Below are positions 16,148-24,094 of a stretch of 38,571 nt of DNA, one piece after another. Within the stretch, counting starts at the first letter, position 1; every line of letters begins with the position of its first letter. Source of the DNA: Prevotella sp. (GTDB lineage Bacteria; Bacteroidota; Bacteroidia; Bacteroidales; Bacteroidaceae); the NCBI GenBank assembly GCA_017619275.1, contig JAFZSR010000095.1, positions 1 through 38,571 on the forward strand. The letters are read 5' to 3'. The position numbers were made by a program, and so were the translations under genes. The notes beneath the pieces were generated by a model that had not been told where the DNA came from, did not search any database, and worked only from the letters and a program-made list of their open reading frames with translations.

Positions 16148-17291
16148 CGCCTTTGGCATGGCGCTCCATCAGGCGTCGCATCGATGCGCGTATGGCATAG
16201 CGGTTCTTCTGCTCCATGCCCGTCAGCACCGAGTCGGGAATGTCGATGGGCAGCACGCGGTAGTTGTGCTTGAAGCCGTTATCGTTGGGACGACTCACCC
16301 AGTAGAGGGCATAGCCGCAATCGCTCAGCTTCACCTCGGCTGCTATGCTGTCGCCAACTGCATGTTCTGGGATGCGCTTTGTCAGTTCCATCCTCACCAG
16401 ATATCCTCCGTAGGTGTTGGGCTTCGATTGGTTGCTCACCACATTGCCCATCGACCAGGCGATGAGGTGGCAGCTGTCTTCGCTCAGCTCCAAGGGTTGT
16501 GCCACGTGCGGGTGTCCGCCAATCACATGGTCCACGCCGTTGCTGATCAGCCAGGCTGCCATTTCACGTTGTTGTGCCGAAGGCAGTTGCTGGTATTCAA
16601 TTCCCCAGTGGGGCAGGGCGATGATGGCGTCGGGCTGCATGGCCTTGGCCTTCTCAATGTCGGCGCGTATCTCGGTGGTGTCCATCAAGCACACCACGTT
16701 GGGCTCCTGCACGGCGATGCCGTTGGTGCCGTAGGTGAAGTTCAGCAGCACGATGCGCAGGCCGTTCTTCTCGAAGAGGAAGGGATAGGCTTTGTCGCGT
16801 TCCTCCTGGTTGACGTATGTTCCCAAGTGAGGCACCTTCAGCGAGTCCATCATCATGATGGTTCGCTCCAGCCCTGCCCGTCGGCTGTCGAGGCAGTGGT
16901 TGTTGGCGGTGAGCAGGATGTCGAAGCCCGCATCGATGCAAGCCCGCAGGTATTCGTCGGGGGCGCGGAACTGCGGATAACCTGCGTAGGGCTTTCCACC
17001 CAGCGTCACCTCCAGGTTGCCGATGGCCACGTCGGCCCGTTCAATCTCATTTTTTATGCCAGCAAAGCACTCGTCGTAGTTGTAGGTGCCGTCGCTCTGT
17101 AGCGCGGCTTTTATCTGCGGGCCGTGCTGCATCAGGTCGCCGGCAAAGAGCAGACTCAGGTGGTGCTCCACGGCGGGTTCCACCACGATGCTGTCGGCCT
17201 CCGTCTTTCCTTTTCCTTCGGCACGGCACGAGGTGGCCACCAGGGCCATGCTGCATAGGCAGACTGCTGCCAAGTAATAATGTCTCATCAT
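16125..17291 (-). CDS. CapA family lipoprotein (PGA_cap metallophosphatase fold)
   Basis: The family is named for poly-gamma-glutamate synthesis protein CapA but is widespread in species without that capsule, so the substrate is unknown. The N-terminus is a lipoprotein signal (MRHYYLAAVCLCSMALVATS then Cys). The calcineurin-like fold shows FAGDLMQHGPQ, IGNLEVTLGG, LLTANNHCLDS, ALPHWGIEYQ and IGGHPHVAQP. About 388 residues, normal for CapA. It is convergent with the nucleotidase and overlaps its end by 23 bp. ATG 17288 is an equally good start. Confidence 0.9.
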   Translation of the reverse strand: MMRHYYLAAVCLCSMALVATSCRAEGKGKTEADSIVVEPAVEHHLSLLFAGDLMQHGPQIKAALQSDGTYNYDECFAGIKNEIERADVAIGNLEVTLGGKPYAGYPQFRAPDEYLRACIDAGFDILLTANNHCLDSRRAGLERTIMMMDSLKVPHLGTYVNQEERDKAYPFLFEKNGLRIVLLNFTYGTNGIAVQEPNVVCLMDTTEIRADIEKAKAMQPDAIIALPHWGIEYQQLPSAQQREMAAWLISNGVDHVIGGHPHVAQPLELSEDSCHLIAWSMGNVVSNQSKPNTYGGYLVRMELTKRIPEHAVGDSIAAEVKLSDCGYALYWVSRPNDNGFKHNYRVLPIDIPDSVLTGMEQKNRYAIRASMRRLMERHAKGVSEYSID

Positions 17292-17302
17292 ATAATCATC
17301 GT

Positions 17303-17345
17303 TCAATGTTCAACGTTCATCGTTCATCGTTCAACGTTCAACGTT
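17303..17345. repeat. GTTCAACGTTCATC tandem repeat
   Basis: Five or six degenerate copies of TTCAACGTTCA or TTCATCG lie between the CapA gene and the EEP nuclease and run into the last codons of the latter. Related GGTCAACGGTCAA words occur in the BspA-like gene (27008-27040) and the VirE/DUF3987 gene (28965-29056). Confidence 0.7.
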
Positions 17346-18297
17346 TAAAGTTCACCACCAGCGGCAGGTGGTCGCTGTAGCCACCGCGCTGATATTTGAA
17401 TCCTTGGAAGGTGCGCCGAGGCTTCCATCCGCCGTAGGTGGTCTCGCGCTCCAGCAGGAAGGGCGCATCGTTGATGAATGTACTTTCCACTTTGTTCAGC
17501 AACGGCGTGCTCACCAGTATATGGTCTATCGAGTGCCATTCGCCCTGGTAGCGGTAGGTGCCCTTAGCCCGTTTGTTTATGCCTTGTGTCTGAGCCGTCA
17601 GGTTATGCAAACCGTGCTGTGTGAGCATCTGTAGCGAGGGACTGTCGGCATAGTCGTTGAAGTCGCCCGCCACGATGATGTTCTGGTTGGCTATCGAGTC
17701 GATGGCTTGCAGCAGCATGCTTATCACCTGACGGCGATGTGGCCGAGTCTCCAATTCCCCGCCGTAGCGGCTGGGCGCATGCACGATGAAGAGGTGGAGC
17801 GTGTCGGCATGCACCGTCTCCCCGCGTACATATAATATATCGCGCGTAGCACGCATGTCATCTAGCGTGGGCACGTTGATGTGTTCGTAGCAGATGGGGC
17901 GGAAGCGCTGGGGGTGATAGAGCAGGGCGATGTCGAGCCCGCGAACGTCGGGCGAGCAGGTCATCAGGTATTCATATCCCGCTCCCCGCAGCAATGAACG
18001 GCGTGTAAGGTCGCGCATCACCGTGTCGTTCTCGATTTCCACCAGCGCCACCAGGTCGGGCAGTTGCTCCGAACACGATAGCAGCTCCTGTGCAATGGCG
18101 TTCAGCTTGTTCCAATAGCGGGTGCGCGTCCATCGGCGGCTCCCGTCGGGCGTGAATTCGTGGTCGTCCTTCCCCTCGTCGTGTTGGCAGTCGAAGAGGT
18201 TCTCGCAGTTCAGCTCCACGAAGACCTGCGCCCCGGCGGGGCTATATGACAAATTAAAAATGATAAATGATAAAACTACCAGCAAGTATGGCCGCAT
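17338..18297 (-). CDS. Secreted endonuclease/exonuclease/phosphatase (EEP) family protein
   Basis: An EEP-fold hydrolase with an N-terminal signal peptide (LSFIIFNLSYSPAGAQ), so it acts outside the cytoplasm, probably on nucleic acids or phosphodiesters. Motifs in order: ELNCENLFD, VALVEIEND (metal-binding Glu), VHAPSRYGGE, VAGDFNDYADSPS and the terminal YSDHLPLVV with the catalytic Asp-His pair. About 319 residues from ATG 18297; the alternative ATG 18315 lies in the TGATAAATG repeat. The signal peptide DNA is closely similar to that of the TPR protein. The end runs into the GTTCAACG repeat. Confidence 0.88.
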   Translation of the reverse strand: MRPYLLVVLSFIIFNLSYSPAGAQVFVELNCENLFDCQHDEGKDDHEFTPDGSRRWTRTRYWNKLNAIAQELLSCSEQLPDLVALVEIENDTVMRDLTRRSLLRGAGYEYLMTCSPDVRGLDIALLYHPQRFRPICYEHINVPTLDDMRATRDILYVRGETVHADTLHLFIVHAPSRYGGELETRPHRRQVISMLLQAIDSIANQNIIVAGDFNDYADSPSLQMLTQHGLHNLTAQTQGINKRAKGTYRYQGEWHSIDHILVSTPLLNKVESTFINDAPFLLERETTYGGWKPRRTFQGFKYQRGGYSDHLPLVVNFKR

Positions 18298-18378
18298 AGC
18301 TCTATCATTTATCATTTCTCATTTATCATTTAGGCCGAAGGCCGTAGTTATCATTTATCATTTGTCATTTCTCATTTA
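18244..18378. repeat. TGATAAATG repeats with GGCCGAAGGCC hairpin
   Basis: Inverted relatives of the 12598-12690 repeat: ATCATTTATCATTTCTCATT words and TAGGCCGAAGGCCG occur at 18298-18378. One copy (18244-18276) lies inside the 5' end of the EEP nuclease gene. Confidence 0.8.
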
Positions 18379-18391
18379 GGGCTCTGCCCGC

Positions 18392-19930
18392 TCAGCACAC
18401 TTTCTCCAGTCGCTTCATCATGGCGAACATGAAGATGGCGGCAACGAGGCAGATGACGAGGAAGACGCTCCAGCACACCCAGAGGGGCACAGCACCCCAG
18501 AGCAGACCGCCCACGACGACGAGCTGGTTGCCAATGGCGGTGGCCACAAACCAGCCGCCCATCATCATACCCTTATACTTCGGGGGAGCTACCTTCGACA
18601 CAAACGAGATGCCCATAGGCGAGAGCAGCAGCTCGCCGAAGGTGAGGATGAGATACGTGCCGATGAGCAGGTTTGGCGTGACGTCGGCCACATGCTGGGC
18701 CACGGGTTCGCCGTCGGCTCCCATCACCGTCTGCGGCATGGGAAGTCCCATAGAGCCGAAGGCCATCAGGGCGTAGGCTGCTGCCGCCACAATCATACCG
18801 TAGGCAATTTTGCGGGGTGCCGAAGGCTCCTTGCCCTTGGCCGAGAGCGCACCGAAGATGGCCATCGAGACCGGCGTGAGTGCTACCACGTAGAAGGGGT
18901 TGAACTGCTGGAAGATGGGGGCTTCGATGCCCAGCTCGCCCTGTAGCCGCGAGTATTTCCATACTAATAATGCCACAGCCGCAATGATGATGGCAGCGGC
19001 AATGCCGCGTCCCTTCGAGGTCTTGCTCTGGAACAAGGCGAAGCCGGCGTAGACTATCAGGATGATGAGCACCAAGTTCCACACGTCGAAGGCCATAGCT
19101 TGCACGCCCTCAACGGTATGGTCGGTGAACTCGTCGGCAAAGTATGTCAGCGACAGACCGTTCTGATGGAAAGCCATCCAGAAGAAGATCACCACGGCGA
19201 ACACCATGCACAGGGCCACGATGCGCTGCTTGGTCTCCTCCTTCGTCAGTTCAGGCTCGTTGCTGGAGACAGCTTGCGACTTGTCGGCTTTCTTTTTCCC
19301 TCCCTCCGTATGACGGAACGTGCTGCGGAAGAGGTAGTAGATGGCGATGGAGAGGATGAGCGATGCACAGGCTACGGCAAACGAGAAGTGATAGGCATCG
19401 TTGCTCGAGTAGCCCAGCGACGTCTCGGCCCACTCCTTGATCTTGATGGCTGCTGTGGGTGCGAAGAGGGCACCGATGTTGATGGCCATGTAGAAGATGG
19501 AGAAGCCCGCGTCGCGCTTGTCGGCATACTTCGGGTCATCGTAGAGGTTGCCCACCATCACCTGCAGGTTTCCCTTGAACAGGCCGGTGCCGAAGCCAAT
19601 GAGCAGCAGTGCGGCCAGCATTACCACGAGGGCTGTCATGTCGCCACCAAGGGGCACCGACAGCAGCAGGTAGCCCACGAACATGATGATGATACCCGTG
19701 GTCACCATCTTGCCGAAGCCGAACTTGTCGGCCAGCATACCGCCGAAGAGCGGGAAGAAGTAGACGAACATGAGGAACGAACTGTAGATGGTGCCTGCCA
19801 TGCCGGCCGACAGTCCATAGTTTGCCCTCAGAAACAGTGCGAAGACGGCGAGCATCGTGTAGTAGCCGAAGCGCTCGCCAGTGTTGGCCAGTGCCAACGC
19901 AAATAGTCCTTTAGGTTGACCTTCAAACAT
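18392..19930 (-). CDS. POT family proton-dependent di/tripeptide transporter
   Basis: A 512-residue inner-membrane transporter of the PTR2/POT family that imports small peptides with protons. Diagnostic features are ALANTGERFGYYTMLAV at the N-terminus (the ExxER/FYY region), the PTR2 signature around FSIFYMAINIGALFAPT, and 12-14 hydrophobic segments. A charged loop rich in Lys and Glu (EGGKKKADKSQAVSSNEPEL) marks the central cytoplasmic linker. It is a single gene, separated from the EEP nuclease by the TGATAAATG repeats. Confidence 0.92.
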   Translation of the reverse strand: MFEGQPKGLFALALANTGERFGYYTMLAVFALFLRANYGLSAGMAGTIYSSFLMFVYFFPLFGGMLADKFGFGKMVTTGIIIMFVGYLLLSVPLGGDMTALVVMLAALLLIGFGTGLFKGNLQVMVGNLYDDPKYADKRDAGFSIFYMAINIGALFAPTAAIKIKEWAETSLGYSSNDAYHFSFAVACASLILSIAIYYLFRSTFRHTEGGKKKADKSQAVSSNEPELTKEETKQRIVALCMVFAVVIFFWMAFHQNGLSLTYFADEFTDHTVEGVQAMAFDVWNLVLIILIVYAGFALFQSKTSKGRGIAAAIIIAAVALLVWKYSRLQGELGIEAPIFQQFNPFYVVALTPVSMAIFGALSAKGKEPSAPRKIAYGMIVAAAAYALMAFGSMGLPMPQTVMGADGEPVAQHVADVTPNLLIGTYLILTFGELLLSPMGISFVSKVAPPKYKGMMMGGWFVATAIGNQLVVVGGLLWGAVPLWVCWSVFLVICLVAAIFMFAMMKRLEKVC

Positions 19931-19980
19931 AAATTATTATTTGTTAGTTATTAATAATTGGCAAAAGTAAGCATTATTTT

Positions 19981-22530
19981 TCAATTTTCCAAACTTTTTG
20001 GCGGATAATTGTTGAGGCGAATCTCGCTCACCACCAGTCCGGGGTCCATGAAGCCAACGCGCAGCGTGGCCGTCTTTTCTTCCGTGCTCTCATAGTCGAG
20101 GGTGGCCGAGGCATAGCCCTGAATGACGGTGGTGTTCCATTCGCCCTTCTGCGCTTCGGTTTTGATGGAGCGGATGGTGGATGCCTTGATGAGCGAAGCG
20201 GCAGTGCCGAGCGACCAATCCACTCCAGTGGTATCAACAGCGAGGGCTACGCGCAGGTCGTAGTTGGTGTTGATGGGGAAGGTGGGCAGACAGCGCACTT
20301 CGATGTGGTTCGTCCCCGCCTTGATGGGCACTTGGTAGATGGCGTAGGGAGCCTTTTCGGCCGAGGCGTAGGTTATGGTGTCGAGGGGCCAAACGGTGAT
20401 GCTGGCCTTGCCGATGCCCAGTCCGTCGATTTGTTTGATAGTGCTGCTGCTCTGCTTGAAGTCGGTGGCGGCAATGGCCGTCGTTGCGTTTTGAACAATG
20501 GCGGTTGTGTCTTTAGGGCTGATGTCAGCAGTGGTGGCAACAACCGGCATGTCGAACTGTCTGCGCTTGCGGGGCCTGAAGTCCATGATGCCGTTCCATT
20601 TTCCTTGGGCGATGCCGGTGTTGTATTTCTGCGTCATCTGTGCAATGTTGCGGAAGGCCTGTCGTGCTTCGTAGGCATATTGCAGTGCCTTGTCGCCCTC
20701 TCCCATCTTGGCCAGCTCCATGCTCTGGGTGGCGCGCAGGGTCTTCACGTTCATGTAGTAGGCCCCTTTCACGGGATACTCGATGAGCTGGAAGAAGGCG
20801 TCCTGCAGACGTGCGGGGATGTTGCTCTTCAGCTTGTCCACCAGTGCAACGATGGCAGCATAGTCGTTGATGCGCTGTTCTTTCTCGTCGAAGCTGAAGT
20901 TCACCTTGAACACATGTTCGGGCTTGCCTGCAGCTGCCAGTCGGTAGTATTCCTTCTTAATCTGGGCGATGTCGTCGGCGTTGGCCTTACCGAATGTTCT
21001 TACGGCCCAATCATGGCTGTAGTTGTTGGCCATTTGCGGCGTCCATTTGTCCACGTCCCAAGCCAAGTCCATGCAGAACTCCAGCTCCATCTCTGCGGGC
21101 TTGATGTCGCCCACGTTGATGACCCACAGCGTGCGCACTCCTTGGTCGTATGCCCTCGACAGTTCATAGCTGATGAGTGCTGGCGAGTGTGAGCACAGCC
21201 ACAGATAGTCTTCGGGTGTTCCCCAGTACGACAGGTGGTAGTAAACGCCGTTGCCGCCCTGCCGTGCCTGCTCGGCTGGCAGGGGCAGCTGGCGGATGTA
21301 GCCGTGGTTGTCGTCTACCCAGCACAGGGTGACGTCGTCGGGCACCTGCAGTCCTGCGTTGTAGGCTTCGAGCACCTCCTTGTAGGGGATGAAGAGTTGC
21401 GGCACCTTTGTTGCTTCGCCGAAATACTTGGTGAGCAGCCCGCGCTGGAAGTCGATGATCTCGGTCAGTCCCTTCACCTTGTCTTCGGTGGTGGGATAGC
21501 CCGAGATGCCCCAGTCGTGAACGCCTCGCATGCCCAGCGTGTACATGGCGTCGTAGCCCACGCTCTCGGCCACTCGCTCTTCCCAGTAACGCTGAATCTT
21601 CTCCTTGTTCGTCACGTAGTTCCAGTCCTCGTTGGTGCCGCTCCAGGGTTCGTGTCGCCACTCCCACTCATTGTCGCGCAGCATCTGCTCGCAATGGCTC
21701 GACCCCAGCATGATGTCGTATTCCCTTGCCACGGGGATATTCTCCTTGTTGGCCCAGAAGGCCTCGGAGCAAAGGTGCATGGCAGGCCAGAGCGTGTTGG
21801 CCCTGAGGCGCAGCAGCAGCTCCATCACACGGGCGTAGGTGTGGGGGCCAATGTTGTTATATTGCTTATCGATGCCCTTTGCCGCCCAGGGCTGCAGCCC
21901 CCAGTCCTCATCGTTGATGAAGATGCCGCGATATTTCACCGAGGGCTCCTTCGACACCATCCTGCTGCCGTGCAGATAGAGCTGGCGGCGTTGCTCGGGC
22001 GTCACGTCGGCCCACCACACGTAGGGCGACACACCCATGAGGCGCGAGAGCTCGAAGAGGCCATAGGCCGTGCCTCGTGGCGTGCTGCCCATCACCACCA
22101 GTGCCCGTTTCGCATTGGTGTTTGGCAGCTCCACCAGTTGCAGCGCGTATGTCTCCCAGCGACCCGCCACCCCTGTGGTGTCGGCCTTGCCTAGGGCGGT
22201 GAGCTGTTTGATGAGAATCGACTGTCCGATGGTGCCGGCGATGATGAGTGGCGATTTCGACTCTCCGCTGACAGAAGGGAGGTCGGCCAAACTGTTCACG
22301 GCATTCACCGCCAGCGTCTGTCGGGTGATGAGTGCCACGTCGTTAGCCACGCATTGCGCTACGGTGTTCACTACGGGTGCGTCGGCCTTGTCGTAGACGA
22401 TGATGGCCTTTTCAAAGTCGTCGATGATGGTGAAGCTCTGGTCGTCCTTCATCGTGTTCACTTCCATTTGTGCGATGGCTCCCGTGGCAATCAGGGTGGC
22501 CAGCATGATGGAGCAGATTCTTTTTTTCAT
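19981..22530 (-). CDS. Glycoside hydrolase family 115 (xylan alpha-glucuronidase-like)
   Basis: GH115 enzymes remove glucuronic or 4-O-methylglucuronic acid from xylan. The 849-residue protein has a signal peptide (MKKRICSIMLATLIATGAIA), an N-terminal alpha/beta domain, and the family core with VKYRGIFINDEDWGLQPWA, HTYARVMELLLRLRANTLWP and GYPTTEDKVKGL. The C-terminal beta domain covers about 700-849. The start is set at ATG 22530; the upstream frame lacks a signal peptide and crosses the promoter. No SusC/D genes are adjacent, so it is not in an obvious polysaccharide utilisation locus here. Confidence 0.92.
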   Translation of the reverse strand: MKKRICSIMLATLIATGAIAQMEVNTMKDDQSFTIIDDFEKAIIVYDKADAPVVNTVAQCVANDVALITRQTLAVNAVNSLADLPSVSGESKSPLIIAGTIGQSILIKQLTALGKADTTGVAGRWETYALQLVELPNTNAKRALVVMGSTPRGTAYGLFELSRLMGVSPYVWWADVTPEQRRQLYLHGSRMVSKEPSVKYRGIFINDEDWGLQPWAAKGIDKQYNNIGPHTYARVMELLLRLRANTLWPAMHLCSEAFWANKENIPVAREYDIMLGSSHCEQMLRDNEWEWRHEPWSGTNEDWNYVTNKEKIQRYWEERVAESVGYDAMYTLGMRGVHDWGISGYPTTEDKVKGLTEIIDFQRGLLTKYFGEATKVPQLFIPYKEVLEAYNAGLQVPDDVTLCWVDDNHGYIRQLPLPAEQARQGGNGVYYHLSYWGTPEDYLWLCSHSPALISYELSRAYDQGVRTLWVINVGDIKPAEMELEFCMDLAWDVDKWTPQMANNYSHDWAVRTFGKANADDIAQIKKEYYRLAAAGKPEHVFKVNFSFDEKEQRINDYAAIVALVDKLKSNIPARLQDAFFQLIEYPVKGAYYMNVKTLRATQSMELAKMGEGDKALQYAYEARQAFRNIAQMTQKYNTGIAQGKWNGIMDFRPRKRRQFDMPVVATTADISPKDTTAIVQNATTAIAATDFKQSSSTIKQIDGLGIGKASITVWPLDTITYASAEKAPYAIYQVPIKAGTNHIEVRCLPTFPINTNYDLRVALAVDTTGVDWSLGTAASLIKASTIRSIKTEAQKGEWNTTVIQGYASATLDYESTEEKTATLRVGFMDPGLVVSEIRLNNYPPKSLEN

Positions 22531-22593
22531 GATGGTATCTCTTTGGAAAGATGATTTGTAGGGATGGTTTCTTTGCCCAGTTTTTATGGTGTG

Positions 22594-22626
22594 CAAAATT
22601 ACACAAATTTTGCCCAAATCAGCAAA
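22594..22626 (-). promoter_or_regulatory. Promoter of the GH115 gene
   Basis: On the minus strand TTTG (22626-22623) and TAATTTTG (22601-22594) are separated by 21 bp, about 65 bp before the start. Confidence 0.6.
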
Positions 22627-22721
22627 AAAAATCATTCAAAATGCATGAAATTCCATTATTTTCCTCTTTTTTGCTCCATGATAGAATAAAAAATGGACCA
22701 TGCAGAAAAACGTTTTATCGA

Positions 22722-22750
22722 CTTTTCAAAAAAATCGTTACCAAATTTTG
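22722..22750. repeat. CTTTTCAAAAAAATCGTTACC element
   Basis: The words TTTTCAAAAAAATCGTTACC and AAATTTTG match the tandem copies at 37482-37524. It sits in the gap between the GH115 and smalltalk genes, next to a nitroreductase remnant. Confidence 0.55.
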
Positions 22751-22761
22751 AGGGTGGGTGC

Positions 22762-22812
22762 TGCCTGCTTTTTGAAATTGGAGCTGGAAAGGAAAACTTT
22801 GATTGGGTGTAA
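22762..22812 (+). pseudogene. Remnant of a nitroreductase gene 3' end
   Basis: The frame ends FEIGAGKENFDWV and stop. This is almost the same as the C-terminus of the intact nitroreductase at 31025-31717 (FEIGAGKENFVWVK), and the DNA is similar too. Nothing recognisable precedes it, so this is the tail of a deleted paralogue. The rest of 22531-22880 holds the GH115 promoter and the short repeat at 22722 only. Confidence 0.7.
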
Positions 22813-22880
22813 TGGTGAAGGGCTGACATTCTCATGATTGAATGCCAGTCCCTCTCTAAAGTCCGTCGGTCATTGCTTTC

Positions 22881-22982
22881 TCAGATTACGCCCATGCAGC
22901 TGGCCACGCCCAGCGAGGTGGCAATGGCCGTGAGGATGGCTGCAAGGGTCTGCAAGATGAATTTCCAAGTTTCTTTCTTCAT
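22881..22982 (-). CDS. Smalltalk protein (copy 2)
   Basis: A 33-residue micro-protein: MKKETWKFILQTLAAILTAI, then ATSLGVASCMGVI. It matches the smalltalk family in basic/aromatic N-terminus, single hydrophobic helix and terminal ATSLGV-[SA]-SC. VASC fits a lipobox, which would leave a five-residue lipopeptide. It is about 70 bp downstream of HU copy 2 on the same strand, repeating the HU-smalltalk order at 8.7-9.5 kb. Confidence 0.88.
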   Translation of the reverse strand: MKKETWKFILQTLAAILTAIATSLGVASCMGVI

Positions 22983-23033
22983 GGTGGTTCAGGTTTTTAA
23001 GGTTTATTTCCCATTATTCAAGAAGGAGTTTAG

Positions 23034-23049
23034 GGGGCTGGGGGTGAGG
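23034..23049. repeat. Partial GC-rich repeat after HU copy 2
   Basis: GGGGGCTGGGGGTGAGGC is the side arm of the palindrome family (compare GGGGTTGGGGGTGAGGCT at 9608-9625) without its palindromic core. Confidence 0.5.
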
Positions 23050-23511
23050 CTACTCGCCCGTTTCCAGGTACTTTCCCTTCTCCGAGCTCAGGGTGGCCTC
23101 GCCGTCCTTGATGCGCTGTGCCATGGTGGTGTAGGAGAGCTGCACGTCGCCTTTCATGTTCTTGATGCGGGTGGCACCGGTGGCTCGGCATCCCAGTCGG
23201 ATGGCTTTGATGTGCTCGTCGAGACTGAACTTCTCCACGCTCACGGCGGGGGCGCTCACGGCGGTGGCCTTGAAGATGCACAGGTCGGCCAGCTTCACGG
23301 GCTGTCCCTCCAGCACCAGGTGCTTGATGCAGTCGGCGGCCTTGATGAGCACGGCGAAGATGACGTCGCGGGTGTAGGGGCTGCCGTGCTGGCTGATGTG
23401 CGTCGACAGGCGGTCAATCTCCCAAGGGTCCTTGTTGTGCACGCGTCCGTAGACTTTGCCGAACTGGCGGCTCTCCTGGTTCTTGTTTTTGTAGAAGTCG
23501 ATTTCAAGCAT
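23050..23511 (-). CDS. HU-HIG domain DNA-binding protein (copy 2)
   Basis: The paralogue of the protein at 8755-9216: same 153-residue length, about 66% identity by eye. It starts MLEIDFYKNKNQESRQFGKV and shares GSPYTRDVI, DLCIFK, PAVSVEKF and the tail GEATLSSEKGKYLETGE. The middle (about 110-125) diverges most, so the two may bind different sites or partners. It is transcribed divergently from the S24 gene; the long inverted repeat at 23759-23932 lies between their promoters. Promoter boxes and leader closely resemble those of copy 1. Confidence 0.9.
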   Translation of the reverse strand: MLEIDFYKNKNQESRQFGKVYGRVHNKDPWEIDRLSTHISQHGSPYTRDVIFAVLIKAADCIKHLVLEGQPVKLADLCIFKATAVSAPAVSVEKFSLDEHIKAIRLGCRATGATRIKNMKGDVQLSYTTMAQRIKDGEATLSSEKGKYLETGE

Positions 23512-23617
23512 GGTTGTAAAAAGTGTTTTTCATAGTTTGACATTAAGGTTTTCTCTCTCTGAATCCGCGCGCTGGATTTCTGGTGCAAAGATACGGCCTT
23601 TTCCGCCAACGGCCAAA
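23504..23617 (-). promoter_or_regulatory. HU copy 2 promoter, leader palindrome and overlapping mini-ORF
   Basis: Minus-strand TTTG (23617-23614) and TATCTTTG (23593-23586) are 20 bp apart. The leader then carries AATCCAGCGCGCGGATTCAG, as in copy 1. A nine-codon frame beginning MKNTF (23533-23504) overlaps the HU start in another frame, whereas in copy 1 it stops just before it. Confidence 0.7.
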
Positions 23618-23758
23618 TTTCGGCACCTCAATTCGCCCCGTTTTCAGCAGCAGCCCGCGCAATTGGGCTGTACGCCCCGTTTTCGTCTGCCAGCGCACCG
23701 TTTTCTGCCGCCATCGCATCGTTTCTCTCTTCATGACCAGCATCCCCAGTGGTGACAC

Positions 23759-23932
23759 TGTGACATGTGACTTTGTGACATTAAGCACCTCCCCTATGTG
23801 TGTGCCCCCTCTCTACAACATAACCATATATAAATAATATATAATAATTATTAATAATATTTAAAATACCATACTCTCTTTTTCATCCCCCACATATTCA
23901 ACCTCCTTAATGTCACAATGTCACATGTCACA
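23759..23932. repeat. 27-bp inverted repeat of TGTGAC words around an AT-rich spacer
   Basis: Left arm 23759-23785 and right arm 23906-23932 match in inverted orientation at 26 of 27 positions. Each has three TGTGAC words and ends inward in ATTAAG. The spacer of about 120 bp is AT-rich, with runs such as AAATAATATATAATAATTAT. It sits in the 580-bp gap between the divergent HU copy 2 and S24 genes. The layout is the same as 6008-6156. A single related arm is at 30299-30330. Confidence 0.85.
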
Positions 23933-24011
23933 AAGTATCATTTTTTTCGACCCCACGTATTTTTTTTCAAGAAAAAGGGGGGGAATGGCGTGCGTTCTCA
24001 GATTTTATTTG

Positions 24012-24019
24012 TATTTTTG
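24012..24019 (+). promoter_or_regulatory. -7 box of the S24 gene
   Basis: TATTTTTG, 75 bp before the ATG at 24095. No clear TTTG at the normal distance upstream. Confidence 0.4.
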
Positions 24020-24094
24020 CATCGTCCAAGGCTCGGTCTGTGTGGCAGAGAGGGAAAAGGAGAGCCAACGACGAAAAACAAAAACCCCGACAGG

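Noticed and set aside
20305-22194. Two long plus-strand open frames opposite GH115
   Set aside because: Both are shadows of a well-supported glycosidase gene in high-GC sequence.
23918-24094. N-terminal extension of the S24 protein
   Set aside because: It would begin inside the inverted repeat, upstream of the likely promoter, and has no protein-like features.
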